64,000 nt of DNA from contig CM022949.1 in assembly GCA_012931725.1 (NCBI GenBank), positions 50,243,390 to 50,307,389 on the forward strand, read 5' to 3'. The position numbers were made by a program, and so were the translations under genes. The notes beneath the pieces were generated by a model. That model had not been told where the DNA came from and made no database searches. It saw only the letters and a program-made list of their open reading frames with translations. The first letter of the stretch is position 1. The number at the start of each line of letters is the position of its first letter. Of this stretch, positions 53,913 to 64,000 are shown in pieces. This DNA is from Litsea cubeba. Taxonomy: Eukaryota; Streptophyta; Magnoliopsida; Laurales; Lauraceae.

Positions 53913-54564
53913 CCGGGGCTACAACTGTTAGCTAGCTCTAACACCACATAAAAATCACAGACGATGAGTGTAACAGATTCTTATCCCCATAGGCCGAGAA
54001 AAGGGACTTCCCCCTTTGACGGAATCCGAAACCAATCGGCGACTTGGTCCATGCCCTCTGGCGCCCAGGCAACGATGCCGGCTGCTAAGAAGACACCGAT
54101 CGAGGCACCGCGAGGGAGGGGATTGGGTCAAATCCCAAAGTCGAAGCAAGAAGAAGAGCTTAAGGGTGGTTAAGCAAATGGTTAAGAGAGTCTCATTAAG
54201 ATTTCAAAGAAAATGGAGGCAATCATAAGAAATAGACCTAGAAACTTCTGTTCTGCACAACTGGAAAAGACTGTTTCGCAAAATCGGGCGAAACTGCTTC
54301 ACACAACCGGACAAGTCAATTCTACAACCAGGCGAAACGGGTGTGTCCAAAACGAGGCACATGGCCCCCATAACCGGCATAGACCAAGTCCACAATCGAG
54401 TGAACGTTCCAGGCAGTTTTCTCACATTGCGCAGTTCTCACCCACGATTAGGTCACAACTACCTGTTTTGACTAAATCCAACAATCCGTCTGGCTGTCGA
54501 TGATAATGCAGCAGTTGGCACCAACTTCCCCATTTTCTCCAGTTCCTCCACTCTCCCACGTTCT

Positions 54565-54598
<34 letters not shown>

Positions 54599-55378
54599 CT
54601 AGAATGTTATAAAAGGAGGTCCTTGGGCAGCACTTGACATCAAGCATCAAGCTCTACTTCACCCAATGGATTTTCACAAATTTCTCGAGGCCAAAAATGA
54701 ATTTAGGCACCAAATTTAGTCACATAATAGCTGTGGACTGATGACTCGCAAATTCGCTCGCGGGACTACCGGAGTCAGCGGATGTGAGAATCTGTGGGGT
54801 CCAACCCTTTCGTGACCGGAGAAATATGAACAATCTTTTTGTGTACGTTATGCCAAATTTTCTACTTAGAAATAATAAGCAGTAGTCCGTAGATCCACCT
54901 TCTCAAGTAGAAAAAAAAATTAACTTTTTTCTAGCTTTCATTGCGCATGTGTTAAGAAAAGAGACATAATTTGAATTTGGATGCCGTGATAGGAGATTCT
55001 CATTTGTTTGCCGTGAAAGGCAATGTTTTGTCGTGAAAGGCAATTTACAACTCTCATCAAAAGAAAAGACAAGACTTGTGGTTTTTGTGTCTTTTTTAAA
55101 AATACAAAATACAAAGAGAAGAAAGAAAAGGAAATCTGACTTCAATAGGAGATTGCAAGGACTCGTACGTTCAGATTGACAGTCGCAAGTCATGTTTGGA
55201 CTTCTCCATCATCCTTCAGATGATGCTTTTGATTCTCTTGGCTTTGTTGAACTCAGATTTTTAGAGAATAATGACCAAGAGGAAGTTTTATATCCAATAA
55301 AAATTCTAAGTAGACGGGCTGAAAAGCGTTGTCTAAGCCATGTAGATAAAAGGAGAGGACAGTGGTGGTGGTGGTGGT
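53913..55378 (+). other. Element leader and second promoter-like segment
   Basis: No recognisable protein domain. A (CT)n run of about 17 units lies at 54563-54596, followed by GTTATAAAAGGAGG (TATA at about 54610) and a leader-like stretch, suggesting part of another LTR. Short open frames on both strands are unsupported. Confidence 0.4.

Positions 55379-55411
<33 letters not shown>
55379..55411. repeat. Poly-G tract (33 G) after (GGT)n
   Basis: (GGT)n at 55363-55380 runs into an uninterrupted G run. The Gly- and Pro-rich open frames on the two strands are artefacts of this tract. Confidence 0.85.
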
Positions 55412-55413
<2 letters not shown>

Positions 55414-55517
55414 AGGGTCTTTGGTCACCTTGTAGTGGTGGTCATTGCGGAGCTTCTTCAATGGAGGATAGATCGCCGTTAGAGCGTCGTAGCAACGATG
55501 TAGAGTTTTTTTTATTT

Positions 55518-56898
55518 TTAGGATTTGCACATCATGCCTTGGAATGGTGGAAATGTTCTCCTTTTAAGGGAAAAAACTGTTATTCTTATCTCTTCTGCAT
55601 CAGGAATCTTGGCCGGCTGATAGTTCATTTCAGTTGAAACTTTGTTGCTGCCTAAGCCAAAGAGGATGTCAGGGGGATCCGAGTAGGAGGAGTTAGCCAA
55701 TGAAGAGAAATGGTTGAGAACCATAGACTGAATTTCTTGTTGGTCATCCACCTAAGTTCCATCTGAGAGAATTATGTTAATTTGATTTATCACACCTCTC
55801 GATTTAGCCGAGGCATGGAAGAAAGCAGTGTTCCTGTCTCCCTCCTTAAGCCATCTAACTCTGTATTTTTGGCGCCAGTGTGTTTCTTGAAGATGGAGGT
55901 AGTTGTGAAGGGAGGCTTTTGCCTTTGAAAGAGAAGTATGCAGAGACTCTGTCGGACCAGCATCAAGGAGCTCTTGGATCTCTTGAACTTTCATTTCTGC
56001 AGCTTGAACCTTGAGCCTGATGTCACCAAAAACTTGTTTATTCCAGCCTTTGAGGGCCTATTTCAGAGATTTCAAGTTCTGAGCTAAGAGATATTGGTAG
56101 TCGCCTGCAATCCCTTGGTCCCAGTTCTCAGCCACAAGATTAAGAAAACCAGGGTGATGGATCCACATGGCTTCAAACTTAAAAGGCACATTTGGTGAGA
56201 GGGGGCACCTGTTATGAGTGAGAAGCACGGGGGCAATGGTCTGATGAGAGTTTAGGCAAGTGAGAGAGCTGGGGGTCATTGGAGCTTGAGAGCCAGAAGT
56301 GGTTGCAGAGAGCCCTGTCCAACCTGACTGCGACATAACTAGACCCTCTACAGCTATTCGACCAAGTAAATATGCTACCTGTGAATTCCATGTCCTGAAG
56401 TCCTGAAGACAAGATCAGGTTCTGAAAGTTTGGGATTAGGTGGGAAGGTCTAAGGTTGATCTTCTCAGAGGAAGAGGTGATGGAATTGAAATCACCCGGT
56501 ACACACCAAGGGAGGTTTGTGTTAGCCTGGGAGGACATGTAGTCCCAAAGATTCCTTCTCTGGACATAATTTGTGGAAGCATAGACACCTATTAGAAGGC
56601 AAGAGCTGGTGTTTGAGGGATTAAGGAAAGAGATGGTTAAGAATTGAGAGGAGGATAAAGTGAGAGAGATGCCAAGGTTTGAGTTGGTTTTGAAAAAACA
56701 CCAGATGGATGCAATAGATTGATGGTTATTGGAGAGGAAGCCAACGTAGCATAAGGAGGAAAGAAGGGTAGAAGAGGGAGAGATAGTCATTGGTTCGGAG
56801 ATGAAAATGACATCTGGGGATTTAGAGGAGGCTAGATGATGAAGGGCTCTGATTGTTGCAGAATTTGTGATTCCCCTGCAGTTCCAGAATAAAACTCG
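55518..56898 (-). pseudogene. LINE ORF2: endonuclease and start of reverse transcriptase
   Basis: The frame starts at 56898 with VLFWNCRGITN and SPDVIFISEPMTIS (catalytic Asn and Glu of the AP-type endonuclease that nicks target DNA). It continues with CVPGDFNSI, DMEFTGSIFTWSN, VRLDRALCN and LSSDHCP (Asp-His pair). After a shift, 55994-55518 has YRVRWLKEGDRNTAFFHASA, the usual linker to reverse transcriptase, with an in-frame stop after IILSDGT. Coding resemblance ends near 55540, where foreign sequence begins. Confidence 0.85.
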
Positions 56899-57049
56899 GA
56901 TCGTTTAGAATTGTAGGGGTGGGAGGGGAGACCTTTGGAGCTAGGATGAGGATGTGGCAGATTTGGCTCTAGCTTTTGACTTTTTTTTGTCTTTGAGAGG
57001 GGGGTAAGGTCAACTGTCAGGGATATACCCGTTGGCTTGTTGTTGACCA

Positions 57050-58720
57050 TGTCTTGGGTTAAGGGATCAGAAAGTTCCTCTCCTTCCATAGGAATTTGGA
57101 GAGGGGCAGAAGACTGGAGAAAGGAGTGGAAGAGGCTGGATCTATGAGAGTATAGTTCTCCAGAATGGAGAAAGGATTTGAGATGCTATTAGTTGGGGAT
57201 GGGATTTTCTCCAGGATTTCTAGCATTATGTCTTGAGGCAAATCTTCTAGGCTGGAGTAAAGGTTGATGTTCTAGTCAGAAAGGGCGGTGGAGATAGAGA
57301 GATTTTGCTTGGTTGAAATTGAATTAGGCCGGTGTTGTGGGGGAGCATGGACCTGATTGTTGATAGGGGGTAGGGAACACTGTTGCTGGGATGTCAACTG
57401 TGTCAGCTGGATGAATATGGGCTGCTGTTTGGAGAGTGTCCAAAGAGGAGGGAGGAATAGCCATTGTATCTGAGGAATTCGGATCTTGGGGAGAGAGGTC
57501 AGCAGGTTGGCCAGACAGAAAAGAAAGGGGTTGAGCTGATAGGAGAGAGGGTGAAGATGTAGGAGGAAGGTTTGGGAGCTTGCCTAATATGCCTGGACTG
57601 AGCTAAAGTAGATGAAGTGGAGGTATAAGTAGCTTTGGTAACTGTCAAACCAAACTTACAGAATTTCTTTGAGTGGCCATGGGATAAGCAATTAGAACAG
57701 GGAAGGTTTTCATAGGATACTAAGAGCAGGGCTTTCGAGTCCCCTTCCAGTTCCACCTTGCTCTCTGTGGGCTTTGGTTTAGAAAGATCTAGATTAATCA
57801 GAATCCTGGCGTACGTTAGGAGTTTTTAGGAGGCAGTTATGTCATCTAGTCTGAGAGGGGAATCAATGGAGCTGGCTAAGGAGAGGAAGATGTTAGAGCT
57901 CTAGCAATGGTAGGGGATGCCATATATGCGAATCCAGACTGGATGAAGAGAAGGCCAGTCAGAGGGGCCATTTTCAGAAGACTAAGGCAGAAGGTGTAGC
58001 TTCTTGTTTTCCATGGGAATAAGGGATTGGGATAGAGCAAGCTCCCTATCTTCCTTGGAACTAAATCTAAAGAGGAAGAAGCCTTTGTCAGTAAGTGAGA
58101 GTAGGGAAGGCTTTGAAAGCGCTTCCATTTGGAGTTTGCCTGAAGGGTCAGCCATTTGACTGTGGGCCTTTTTCCCAAAAAATCTCCCAATAGCACATTT
58201 GCGAATGAGGATTTACTGGGTTCAATCATGGAGGAGGGGATTTTCATGACTAGATGTCCATCTATGAGGGAGGATGGGGGGTAATCCGAAGGGGATAGTT
58301 GAATGGAGTCTAGGAAAAGGTCAAGCCAGGTCCTTTGACTAGGGGATGGGGGATTTGGCTTGCTAGAAGGGGTGGGAAAGAGACGCAAAATTTGTGCCAG
58401 GTATTCTGGAGAGTGGCAGTGTAGCTGGGGAGCTAATTCTAAGGCCTGAAAATGGTTGAGGGGGTTTGATTGAGCAGAGGTTGGAAGAGTAACTGAGTTA
58501 GAGATAGCTTGCTCACTTGGGGGGTTCTTAGGTCTAGCAAAAAGGCCAGATAAGTGCTGATGCAGGAGTTCTAATTGGGCTATGTCCCAAGTCGGAGGGG
58601 GAAGAGCAGGAGAGGAGGCCCTTGCAGGAGTAGGGGGAACAAGGATATTGTTGGCCAGATCTGGAAATCTGGAAGCTTGAAGAGTCTAGTCCAGCTAGGT
58701 TGGGCGAGGAGAAACAATCA
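57050..58720 (-). pseudogene. LINE ORF1 (DUF4283-like, zinc knuckle), broken
   Basis: Upstream part: Pro/Ser-rich N-terminus, then DGHLVMKIPSSMIEPS and FANVLLGDFLGKRPTV, the DUF4283-like domain of plant LINE ORF1 proteins. At about 57705-57660 is a CX2CX4HX4C knuckle, CSNCLSHGHSKKFC, for RNA binding. The C-terminal part is Ser/Pro rich and ends about 150 bases before the endonuclease. In normal LINEs this protein coats the element RNA. Stops and shifts break the frame. Confidence 0.75.
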
Positions 58721-59009
58721 GGTGAGAGGTTGGATGACTAGGAGGAGCTCGGGTCTGGGGCGAGGGAGGAGGAGGGTGGGTGAAGGAGGTAAGCTACTTC
58801 TCATTTGGGATATTTGTAGGTGAGGGTGGAGGTACCTGAAGTGAGGTGGGGTTTTGGATCGAAGATGAGGAAAGGCTAAGGGGAGGGAAATCAGAGGTGT
58901 GGAAAAGGGAGTTAGAGGACAGAGGAAAAGGGGGCTCTGCCGGAGAGAGGGGTTTTGATGGGGGAGGAGGCTCTGCCTCATGGGAGGTGGGTTTTCTGCT
59001 TCACTGCTG

Positions 59010-59175
59010 CTTTCACTCCCTCACTAGTGATATACAACCAGGATCGAAGTGGGGAAAAAAACTCCAAATAGTAGAGTTCTTGCATTTATATACTGGACTT
59101 CACTCTCTCACTAGTGATATACAAACAGGATCGAAGTGGGGAGAAAAACTCCAAAAAGTAGAGTTCTTGTTAATA
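59010..59175. repeat. 83-bp tandem duplication at the LINE/LTR junction
   Basis: CTCACTAGTGATATACAA, then AGGATCGAAGTGGGG and AGTAGAGTTCTTG, occurs twice (from about 59018 and 59107). Between the copies is GCATTTATATACTGGACTT, which resembles a piece of the copia LTR that follows (GCATTTATATACTAGACTT). Confidence 0.7.
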
Positions 59176-59790
59176 TTCGTAAGACTGGAGTTCAATTGCA
59201 TTTATATACTAGACTTATTTTGAATTAACTGTGGGTCCGGAGTTCACATGAGATGTGGGGTCTAGATTTCCAGTTGGACCCAGATTCTAAGGAATCCCTA
59301 GTGGTCCCCATGCTAGTCCTAATAAGATAAGGTCACTAATCTAGTTAGAACTCTTAAGGAAATGAGAAGTATGACATATACTAAGAATAGAAGTGAGACT
59401 TATAATTCTAGACAAAGAGAGAGTGCTCCATAAACTATAAATAAGAGCAGAGGTTTAGGGATCTCTACACACAATCTCATAATTAAGCCCCCCCCCCCCT
59501 TCTCTCTACTCCTTTTTTCTCCTTTGGTTTTCTTCTAGAGTGCTGCCCACCATTCTCTTTGGGAAGTTCTCTAGAAGAGGGTCATAGTGTGGAAGAACAC
59601 AAAGGGCTAAGGAGATCAAATCTAAAGAAAAGGTTTTCATATATAATCAAGTTTCCAAGTACTAGATCTGAGCACAACCAAACTCCTAAGGTATAGATCA
59701 ACCATCTAGTTTCTTTTAGTAGATATTTTAGTTTGTGCTTGATTATCTTTTTTATCTGTCTTCTTGATAGATCTTTGATCTTAATGAATG
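59176..59790 (+). mobile_element. Copia LTR fragment in the CRK intron
   Basis: Related over its length to the copia LTR at 30370-30665 plus 47809-48110: AACTGTGGGTCCGGAG, ACATGAGATGTGGGG, AAGGAATCCCTAGTGGTCC, GAGGGTCATAGTGTGGAAGA and TGAGCACAACCAAACTCC. A TATA-like ACTATAAATAAGAG lies near 59436. No coding part follows, so it is a solo or truncated LTR. Confidence 0.7.
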
Positions 59791-60540
59791 AGATTAGTGT
59801 TATAGATCTTGGGTTTGGGTTCTTGGCCTTTTGGGTTGTTTGATCCTTGCTTCAAGCGGGTCAAAAGTTTTTGACACCCATCTAGAAGGCCCACTTACTT
59901 CCAACATATACATGTGATGCGTAAAGTGGTGTAAGCAAATGTGTGATACATAACGGTTATGCATCAACCACCATTTACATATGTAAATGGTGACAAGCAA
60001 ACAACCCCTTATGGACTTAATTGGATGTTCAATCAGACCTAATTCAAGGCTGACTTAAACCCCCATAAAATTTAGGATGTTTAATTTCAAATTTTGGACA
60101 CATCTTAAGCCCATCTTGCCATCCAATGTTATATTAAGCCCTGTTCAGTGCTTAGTTGCTTCTTCATCTCAATAACCGTGATTTTAAATTTAATTACTGG
60201 GCTGACAGGTGGGTATACATTTCCAATCTAATAAAGATTATGTTACTACGCAGCGTACACCTTTAACTTCATCCTCTACGTTTAATCCATTTGATAGATA
60301 CTACATAGAAAATCTTAGGATTTTTCTTTTTTCTTTTGGGTAAAGAGACTTAGAATTTTAGTAAAGATTAAATAAACACCGAAAAGTCTACAGATGATGT
60401 ATACTTCTAGTGTACTCTCTCTCTCTCTCTCTCTGCGCGCACTTGCACACATGAGATGTGGTTTCCGTGCGTGTGTTTTGAAAGTAGAGGATCGACTAGA
60501 TAACCAATATGAGAAAGCGATTTAAGGCAACCAAACTTAC
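59791..60540. other. CRK intron sequence near the splice donor
   Basis: No coding signal. A (CT)n run lies at 60414-60434. The inverted words ACCATTTACATATG and CATATGTAAATGGT-like text occur near 59970. Confidence 0.4.
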
Positions 60541-60778
60541 TATGTTCCAGCGATTCTACTTGTGTTTCCTTGAGTTTGGTCCACTCCAAATATCTTTGCC
60601 ATTCCGAAGTCCGAAATTTTGGGCTTCATATTTGCATCTAATAAAACATTGCCCGCTTTGAGATCACGATGAATAATTCGTAGGCGTGAATCTTCATGAA
60701 GATAAAGGAGTCCACGAGCGATTCCTCCAATAATTTTATAACGGCATTCCCAATTTAAAAGTTCACGTTTGGCCGGAT
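60541..60778 (-). CDS. CRK exon with catalytic loop (238 bp)
   Basis: Acceptor GTGCAG before 60778 and donor GTAAGT after 60541. It encodes [10 protein letters not shown], the HRDLKAGN catalytic loop (Asp as proton acceptor) and DFG (metal binding), ending SRIAGT plus two bases. The frame is intact. The exon starts exactly where CRK exons begin (after ..DYFLF). Confidence 0.85.
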
Positions 60779-60983
60779 CTGCACATCCAAAATACATGGT
60801 TTTAGAAAGTAATTCATCATAATATAATACCTAAAGTTTGACCTTCTACCTAAGGAACCATCTAATTTCATAAGTTTGTGCTGACTAGCTCGAGCATTCT
60901 TTGTTGTTTGAGATATGAACCATAAGAATTGGAGCAACAAAATTTACTGTTATATAAAAAAAAAAATGAACCATAAGAACAGT
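60779..60983 (-). other. CRK upstream intron, AT-rich
   Basis: The minus strand has a short open stretch (QTTKNARASQHKLMKLDG) that does not match the expected upstream CRK exon. TGAACCATAAGAA occurs twice (60916 and 60967). Confidence 0.4.
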
Positions 60984-61752
60984 CAGTGGCGGAGGGAGGG
61001 CGGGCGGGCGAGAAGGGGCAATTGCCCCTCCTTTTTTTTCTTTATTTCTCTAGACCACATGATCAAAGTTTGGAGGCCTATTGGTTTTTCACAATCTTGC
61101 CCCTCCGCATTTCTTTTTCCTTTTCACAAAGAAAAGATGATACACATGATAAACAGTTGGAGGCCTAGTTATAGTTAAAAAGATGATACACTCAATCTTA
61201 TGGTGGGACCAACTTCTATTAGAATAAAATTTGAAAAAGTCCACTCTAGGAAGAGGACTTTATTCTAGTAACATGAATAGTTTTACCGTTTACCTTTTGA
61301 TAGCATTGGTTAATGGCCCATTAAATGATCACAAGTAACCAATTAATTAACTACATATTTTTATAAATTACTTATGGGTAGATTGGTTTATATTTCATCA
61401 ATCCGAAATAGGCCTTACTTTGATTAGAGTGAGATACAACTCTCACTCCTAAAACAAGGAGTAAAGGATTTTTTTGAGCAGTTTGCATTCATTATGATAG
61501 TCCTATTATTTTTTCTATTTTAATTGTCCTCAAAGTTTTGAACATTATATTTTAAACCTATTGGGGTGTTTTTAAAACTATGATTTTTTAGGTATAAGTA
61601 TAAAATCCTGCAAAGAAAATATATTTTTAAATGATAAGTTTAAAAAAAATCTAAAAAATATTATCGATTGCCTCTTAAAAAATCTTTATTTTATTCGTTG
61701 TTAGTCAACTATTAATTGCCCCTCCTCGAAGAAAATCCTAGCTCCGCCACTA
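60984..61752. mobile_element. hAT-like element remnant (CAGTGGCGGAG ends)
   Basis: The left end CAGTGGCGGAG and right end CTCCGCCACTA form an inverted repeat typical of many plant hAT elements. The flanks AGAACAGT (60976-60983) and AAAATAGT (61753-61760) fit an 8-bp duplication with two transitions. GCCCCTCC words occur near each end in inverted form. No transposase domain remains. Confidence 0.7.
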
Positions 61753-63141
61753 AAAATAGTAATTCATTCAAAAACAATATGAAAGTACAAATTTTATTTG
61801 GCTTTCTGTGTCCTTGAAAAGTTATGTGGAAATCATCCTCAACAAACACAGCTAGTGCTTCCTGGGATGTGTCGGCTCTGGCTGAAGCTTGTATAACCCT
61901 GTCTATTATAATGCAATTCGCCCATGGGCTTGAAAATTAAGGGCCTATCCAGCTATTTACAGAAGACATACTCTTCTTAGTAAATAACATATCGGACCCA
62001 ATGGGTCCGTAATCAACGTCACTGCACTCTATCTAGATATCGTGCTAAAAACTTTGGTCGAAGCAGCCCAGCCAACAGGAATACAAACTTGTACATCACA
62101 CAGCACTGTGCAGTCCCATGCTGCCTTGCAAGCGGGCTGGCTCAGCCCACGATCATCCCTATTCCTGCATGACCGACTGTGCTTAAGGCCTATCATTTTA
62201 TCCACCCACAGATGCAGAGATTATTGGTTTCGTGCCTGGTTGCAAGCGGATCAAGTCAGCTTCAACTCAACACTTCTTGAATTGGATTAGAGCAGAGTTT
62301 TTCAGGGATGTAGGCATGATTAATTGATTATAGAGTAAATACAAGGCCTGATTAGTGATTACTCATTACGGTTAGGTTGAACAGGTGTCTGCCTACAGGC
62401 CCAACTATGTTGTCCGGCTTGGACTTACTATCTAACAACTTGGGCTTCACCAAAGGGTAAAAAAGGTCTGGGTCCATCCCAGCTTCTAAGGCATATGGGC
62501 TGCATCGTGTCCTGATTGTTTGTGCCAAAAGCAGGGCAGGACAGCCGACACAGGCGGCCGGCTGGGGCCCCAAAATTTGGCATCCAATCAGGGGCCCCCA
62601 AATCAACAAAAAAATCACAGAACCCCACCTCTGCCTCGTCGAAATCCTGGCCCAAAATCGTCGAAATGCTGTGCTATTCTGACCGGATTTTCCGGTCTGA
62701 ATGACGCTGGGATCGGGCAGTCAGGCTGGAAAATCCGGTCTGAATAGATTTTTTTCCCTCCGAAAATCACCGCCACACCCAAACATGAAACCCCAGCCGC
62801 CCCTGCCTCTAATCCGGGGTATTTCCAAAGGCGTGATTTATTCCCAGAAGGAAGACAACCTCTGTTCAACGGTTTAGATCATTCAGCAGTGGGCCACCTT
62901 TGTCAAACCCCTTCGTCCACTCAAGCCTCGTCCAAGTCCCACCGTAGCAGAAGCTAAAAAAAAAAGGAGAAACATAAAGAAGAAATAGAAGACGACAGAA
63001 GAATGAGAAAGTCTTAGTGATTGAGTTCTGCGTTCGGTCTATTCTGGAAGCCAAATCCGCACCAATCGCTCTTCATCATCCCAAGATCCAATCACTAGCA
63101 ACGCCTTCAGCTCCACTGCACCAAGGTGCCGTCCAACAGCC
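61753..63141. other. Non-coding stretch before the gap
   Basis: No convincing gene. TCCGGTCTGAAT occurs twice near 62690 and 62733 around the palindrome-like CCGGATTTTCCGG. None of the short open frames carries a known domain, and the missing CRK exons are not here. Confidence 0.4.
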
Positions 63142-63241
63142 NNNNNNNNNNNNNNNNNNNNNNNNNNNNNNNNNNNNNNNNNNNNNNNNNNNNNNNNNNN
63201 NNNNNNNNNNNNNNNNNNNNNNNNNNNNNNNNNNNNNNNNN
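63142..63241. other. Assembly gap (100 N)
   Basis: Exactly 100 unknown bases, a scaffold filler of arbitrary size. Open frames across it are artefacts. Confidence 0.99.
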
Positions 63242-63242
63242 A

Positions 63243-64000
63243 AGTTTATATGTGTCTGGATTGAGACACAACCTGCTTAGTGTGAGCCAGATCTGTGACA
63301 AGGGTCACGAAGTTATCTTCACAAAGAATGGGTTTGCCATCAAGAAGAGTAGCAACGGCAAAACAGTGGCAACTGGATCAAGAACTGCTGGAAATCTCTA
63401 TACATTGTCAGATGGAGCTGAAAAGACCTGCTTGATGAGTCGGACAGAGGAAAGTTGGTTGTGGCACAAACGCCTTGGGCATCTAAGCTTTGATAACATG
63501 TCAAAGATTTGCAATTCAAAGGCTCTTTATGGACTGAAACAAGCGCCAAGGGCATGGTATGCAAGGCTGGATCTCTATCTCCGCAAGATCGGTTTTGGAA
63601 AAGGAATGGTTGATAGCAATCTGTATGTCAAAACTGAGTTAAGCAAACAGTTGGTTGTCATTGTTTATGTTGATGACATAATCTTTGGTGGCAATGATGA
63701 GGAGATGTGCAGGAATTTTGCTGAAGAGATGAAGAAAGAATTTGAGATGTCGATGCTTGGAGAACTAAAGTTCTTTCTTGGTTTACAAGTGCAGCAGCTG
63801 AAACAATGCATCTTCATATCACAAATGAAGTACATTAAGGAAATGCTGAAACGGTTCAATATGGAAGACAGCAAGCCTGTGAGCACACCAATATCAACGA
63901 ACACGAAGCTTAGCAAAGATGATAAGGCCTCGTCCGTTGATCATACCACCTATCGCTCTATGATAGGAAGCTTGCTCTACTTGACTGCTACAAGACCAGA
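63243..64000 (+). CDS. Copia polyprotein fragment, pre-integrase fused to reverse transcriptase
   Basis: A frame without stops runs from the gap to the window end (252 codons, open at both ends). It starts with LLSVSQICDKGHEVIFTKNG and the pre-integrase domain WLWHKRLGHLSFDNMSKI. It then passes directly (ICNSKALYGLKQAPRAWYAR) into reverse transcriptase, with the catalytic VIVYVDDIIFGGND, LGELKFFLGLQVQQ and SMIGSLLYLTATRP. All of integrase and the first third of reverse transcriptase are missing, yet the frame is kept. Base composition is less AT-rich and there is no decay, so it is younger than most elements here. It may be a real deletion derivative or an assembly join. Confidence 0.85.

Larger units (their letters stand above)
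51975..58990 (-). mobile_element. L1-type LINE, interrupted, in the CRK intron
   Basis: On the minus strand the order is ORF1 (DUF4283-like and zinc knuckle), ORF2 endonuclease, start of reverse transcriptase, foreign sequence (about 53540-55500), then the end of reverse transcriptase and its zinc-binding C-terminal region. The 3' end reads AATACAAATTTTACC and TTCAAGAAAAAAATT (about 51975), a usual plant LINE tail. The reverse transcriptase core with the YADD box is missing. The 5' end is not certain; it lies near 58990-59080. All frames carry stops or shifts, so it is dead. Confidence 0.8.
49741..60778 (-). pseudogene. Cysteine-rich receptor-like kinase (CRK), 3' exons only
   Basis: CRKs are plasma-membrane Ser/Thr kinases with an extracellular DUF26 region. 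Only the last three exons of the kinase part are visible. Exon A (60778-60541, 238 bp) carries [14 protein letters not shown] and [11 protein letters not shown]. Exon B (50329-50179, 151 bp) carries [20 protein letters not shown] and [12 protein letters not shown]. Exon C (50087-49741) ends SKNDVSISELEPR, the typical CRK C-terminus. The sizes 238 and 151 bp are those usual for this family. The intron between A and B is 10,211 bp (donor TA|GTAAGT, acceptor ATCCAG|T, phases match) and is full of mobile elements. Exon C has two single-base A insertions. The exons for the ATP-binding lobe, membrane segment and DUF26 region are not found between 60779 and the gap. Either a pseudogene or a gene with assembly errors. 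Confidence 0.8.

Noticed and set aside
55192..55530. Gly-rich and Pro-rich ORFs around 55.4 kb
   Set aside because: They exist only because of the GGT and poly-G run.
60853..60940. Additional upstream CRK exon
   Set aside because: The short open stretch does not carry the expected ATP-binding lobe motifs and lacks a clear donor site in the right phase.
63017..63301. ORFs spanning the N gap
   Set aside because: They cross 100 unknown bases and have no support.

Overview
This window is nuclear DNA of a flowering plant. The evidence is a cysteine-rich receptor-like kinase (CRK) fragment with the exon sizes of that family, a single-exon plant membrane-protein gene, and a dense load of plant-type transposable elements: Ty3/gypsy, Ty1/copia, L1-type LINE, hAT, MULE-like and Tourist-like. 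Most of the window is accessory DNA. One complete host CDS stands out (27843-28667, +). The kinase (49741-60778, -) is partial and carries two frameshifts. The window has one 100-base assembly gap (63142-63241).

Layout. 1-7700: decayed retroelement material on the minus strand, namely a gypsy integrase end (1622-2436), a three-copy repeat (2702-3250) and a long broken Pro/Gln/Asn-rich reading frame that I cannot name (3677-6470). 8128-12065: the most unusual structure here, about 30 short units that each read as an RNA hairpin (GGGCGCC, 8-base loop, GGTGCCC), grouped inside a larger tandem repeat. The second half sits in an LTR-like context. 12593-15306 (-): a multi-exon transposon-type gene (Gly/Ala repeats, gypsy-type transposon domain, coiled coil, acidic tail) with phase-compatible introns of about 80 bases, next to a plus-strand LTR-like sequence at 15420-16020. 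16-25 kb: mostly non-coding, with a second hairpin repeat (17300-17610), inverted 12-mers (18045-18345) and a dead hAT element (19805-20751). 25-28.7 kb: a perfect-TSD MULE-like foldback, a MITE, a second foldback ending 10 bases before the TATA box of the host gene, then that gene.

29.6-48.9 kb is a three-level nest. A copia element (LTR from 29584, resuming at 47809) is split by a Tekay/Del-like chromovirus (30666-47803). That element is in turn split inside its reverse transcriptase by a minus-strand SIRE-like copia derivative (34064-42160, perfect 5-bp TSD TGAGG). The innermost element has no pol but keeps a gag ORF and a second ORF in the position of the SIRE env-like gene.

49.7-60.8 kb (-) holds the last three exons of the CRK gene. 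A 10.2-kb intron with good splice sites is filled by a Tourist-like MITE, a broken LINE, an LTR fragment with its primer binding site and a copia LTR. Downstream are a hAT relic (60984-61752), the gap, and a copia ORF open to the window end in which the pre-integrase domain is joined in frame to reverse transcriptase.

The elements largely show decay: many stop codons lie one C-to-T or G-to-A change from a Gln, Arg or Trp codon, as expected for methylated, silenced repeats. All calls come from reading the sequence; no database search or alignment program was run.
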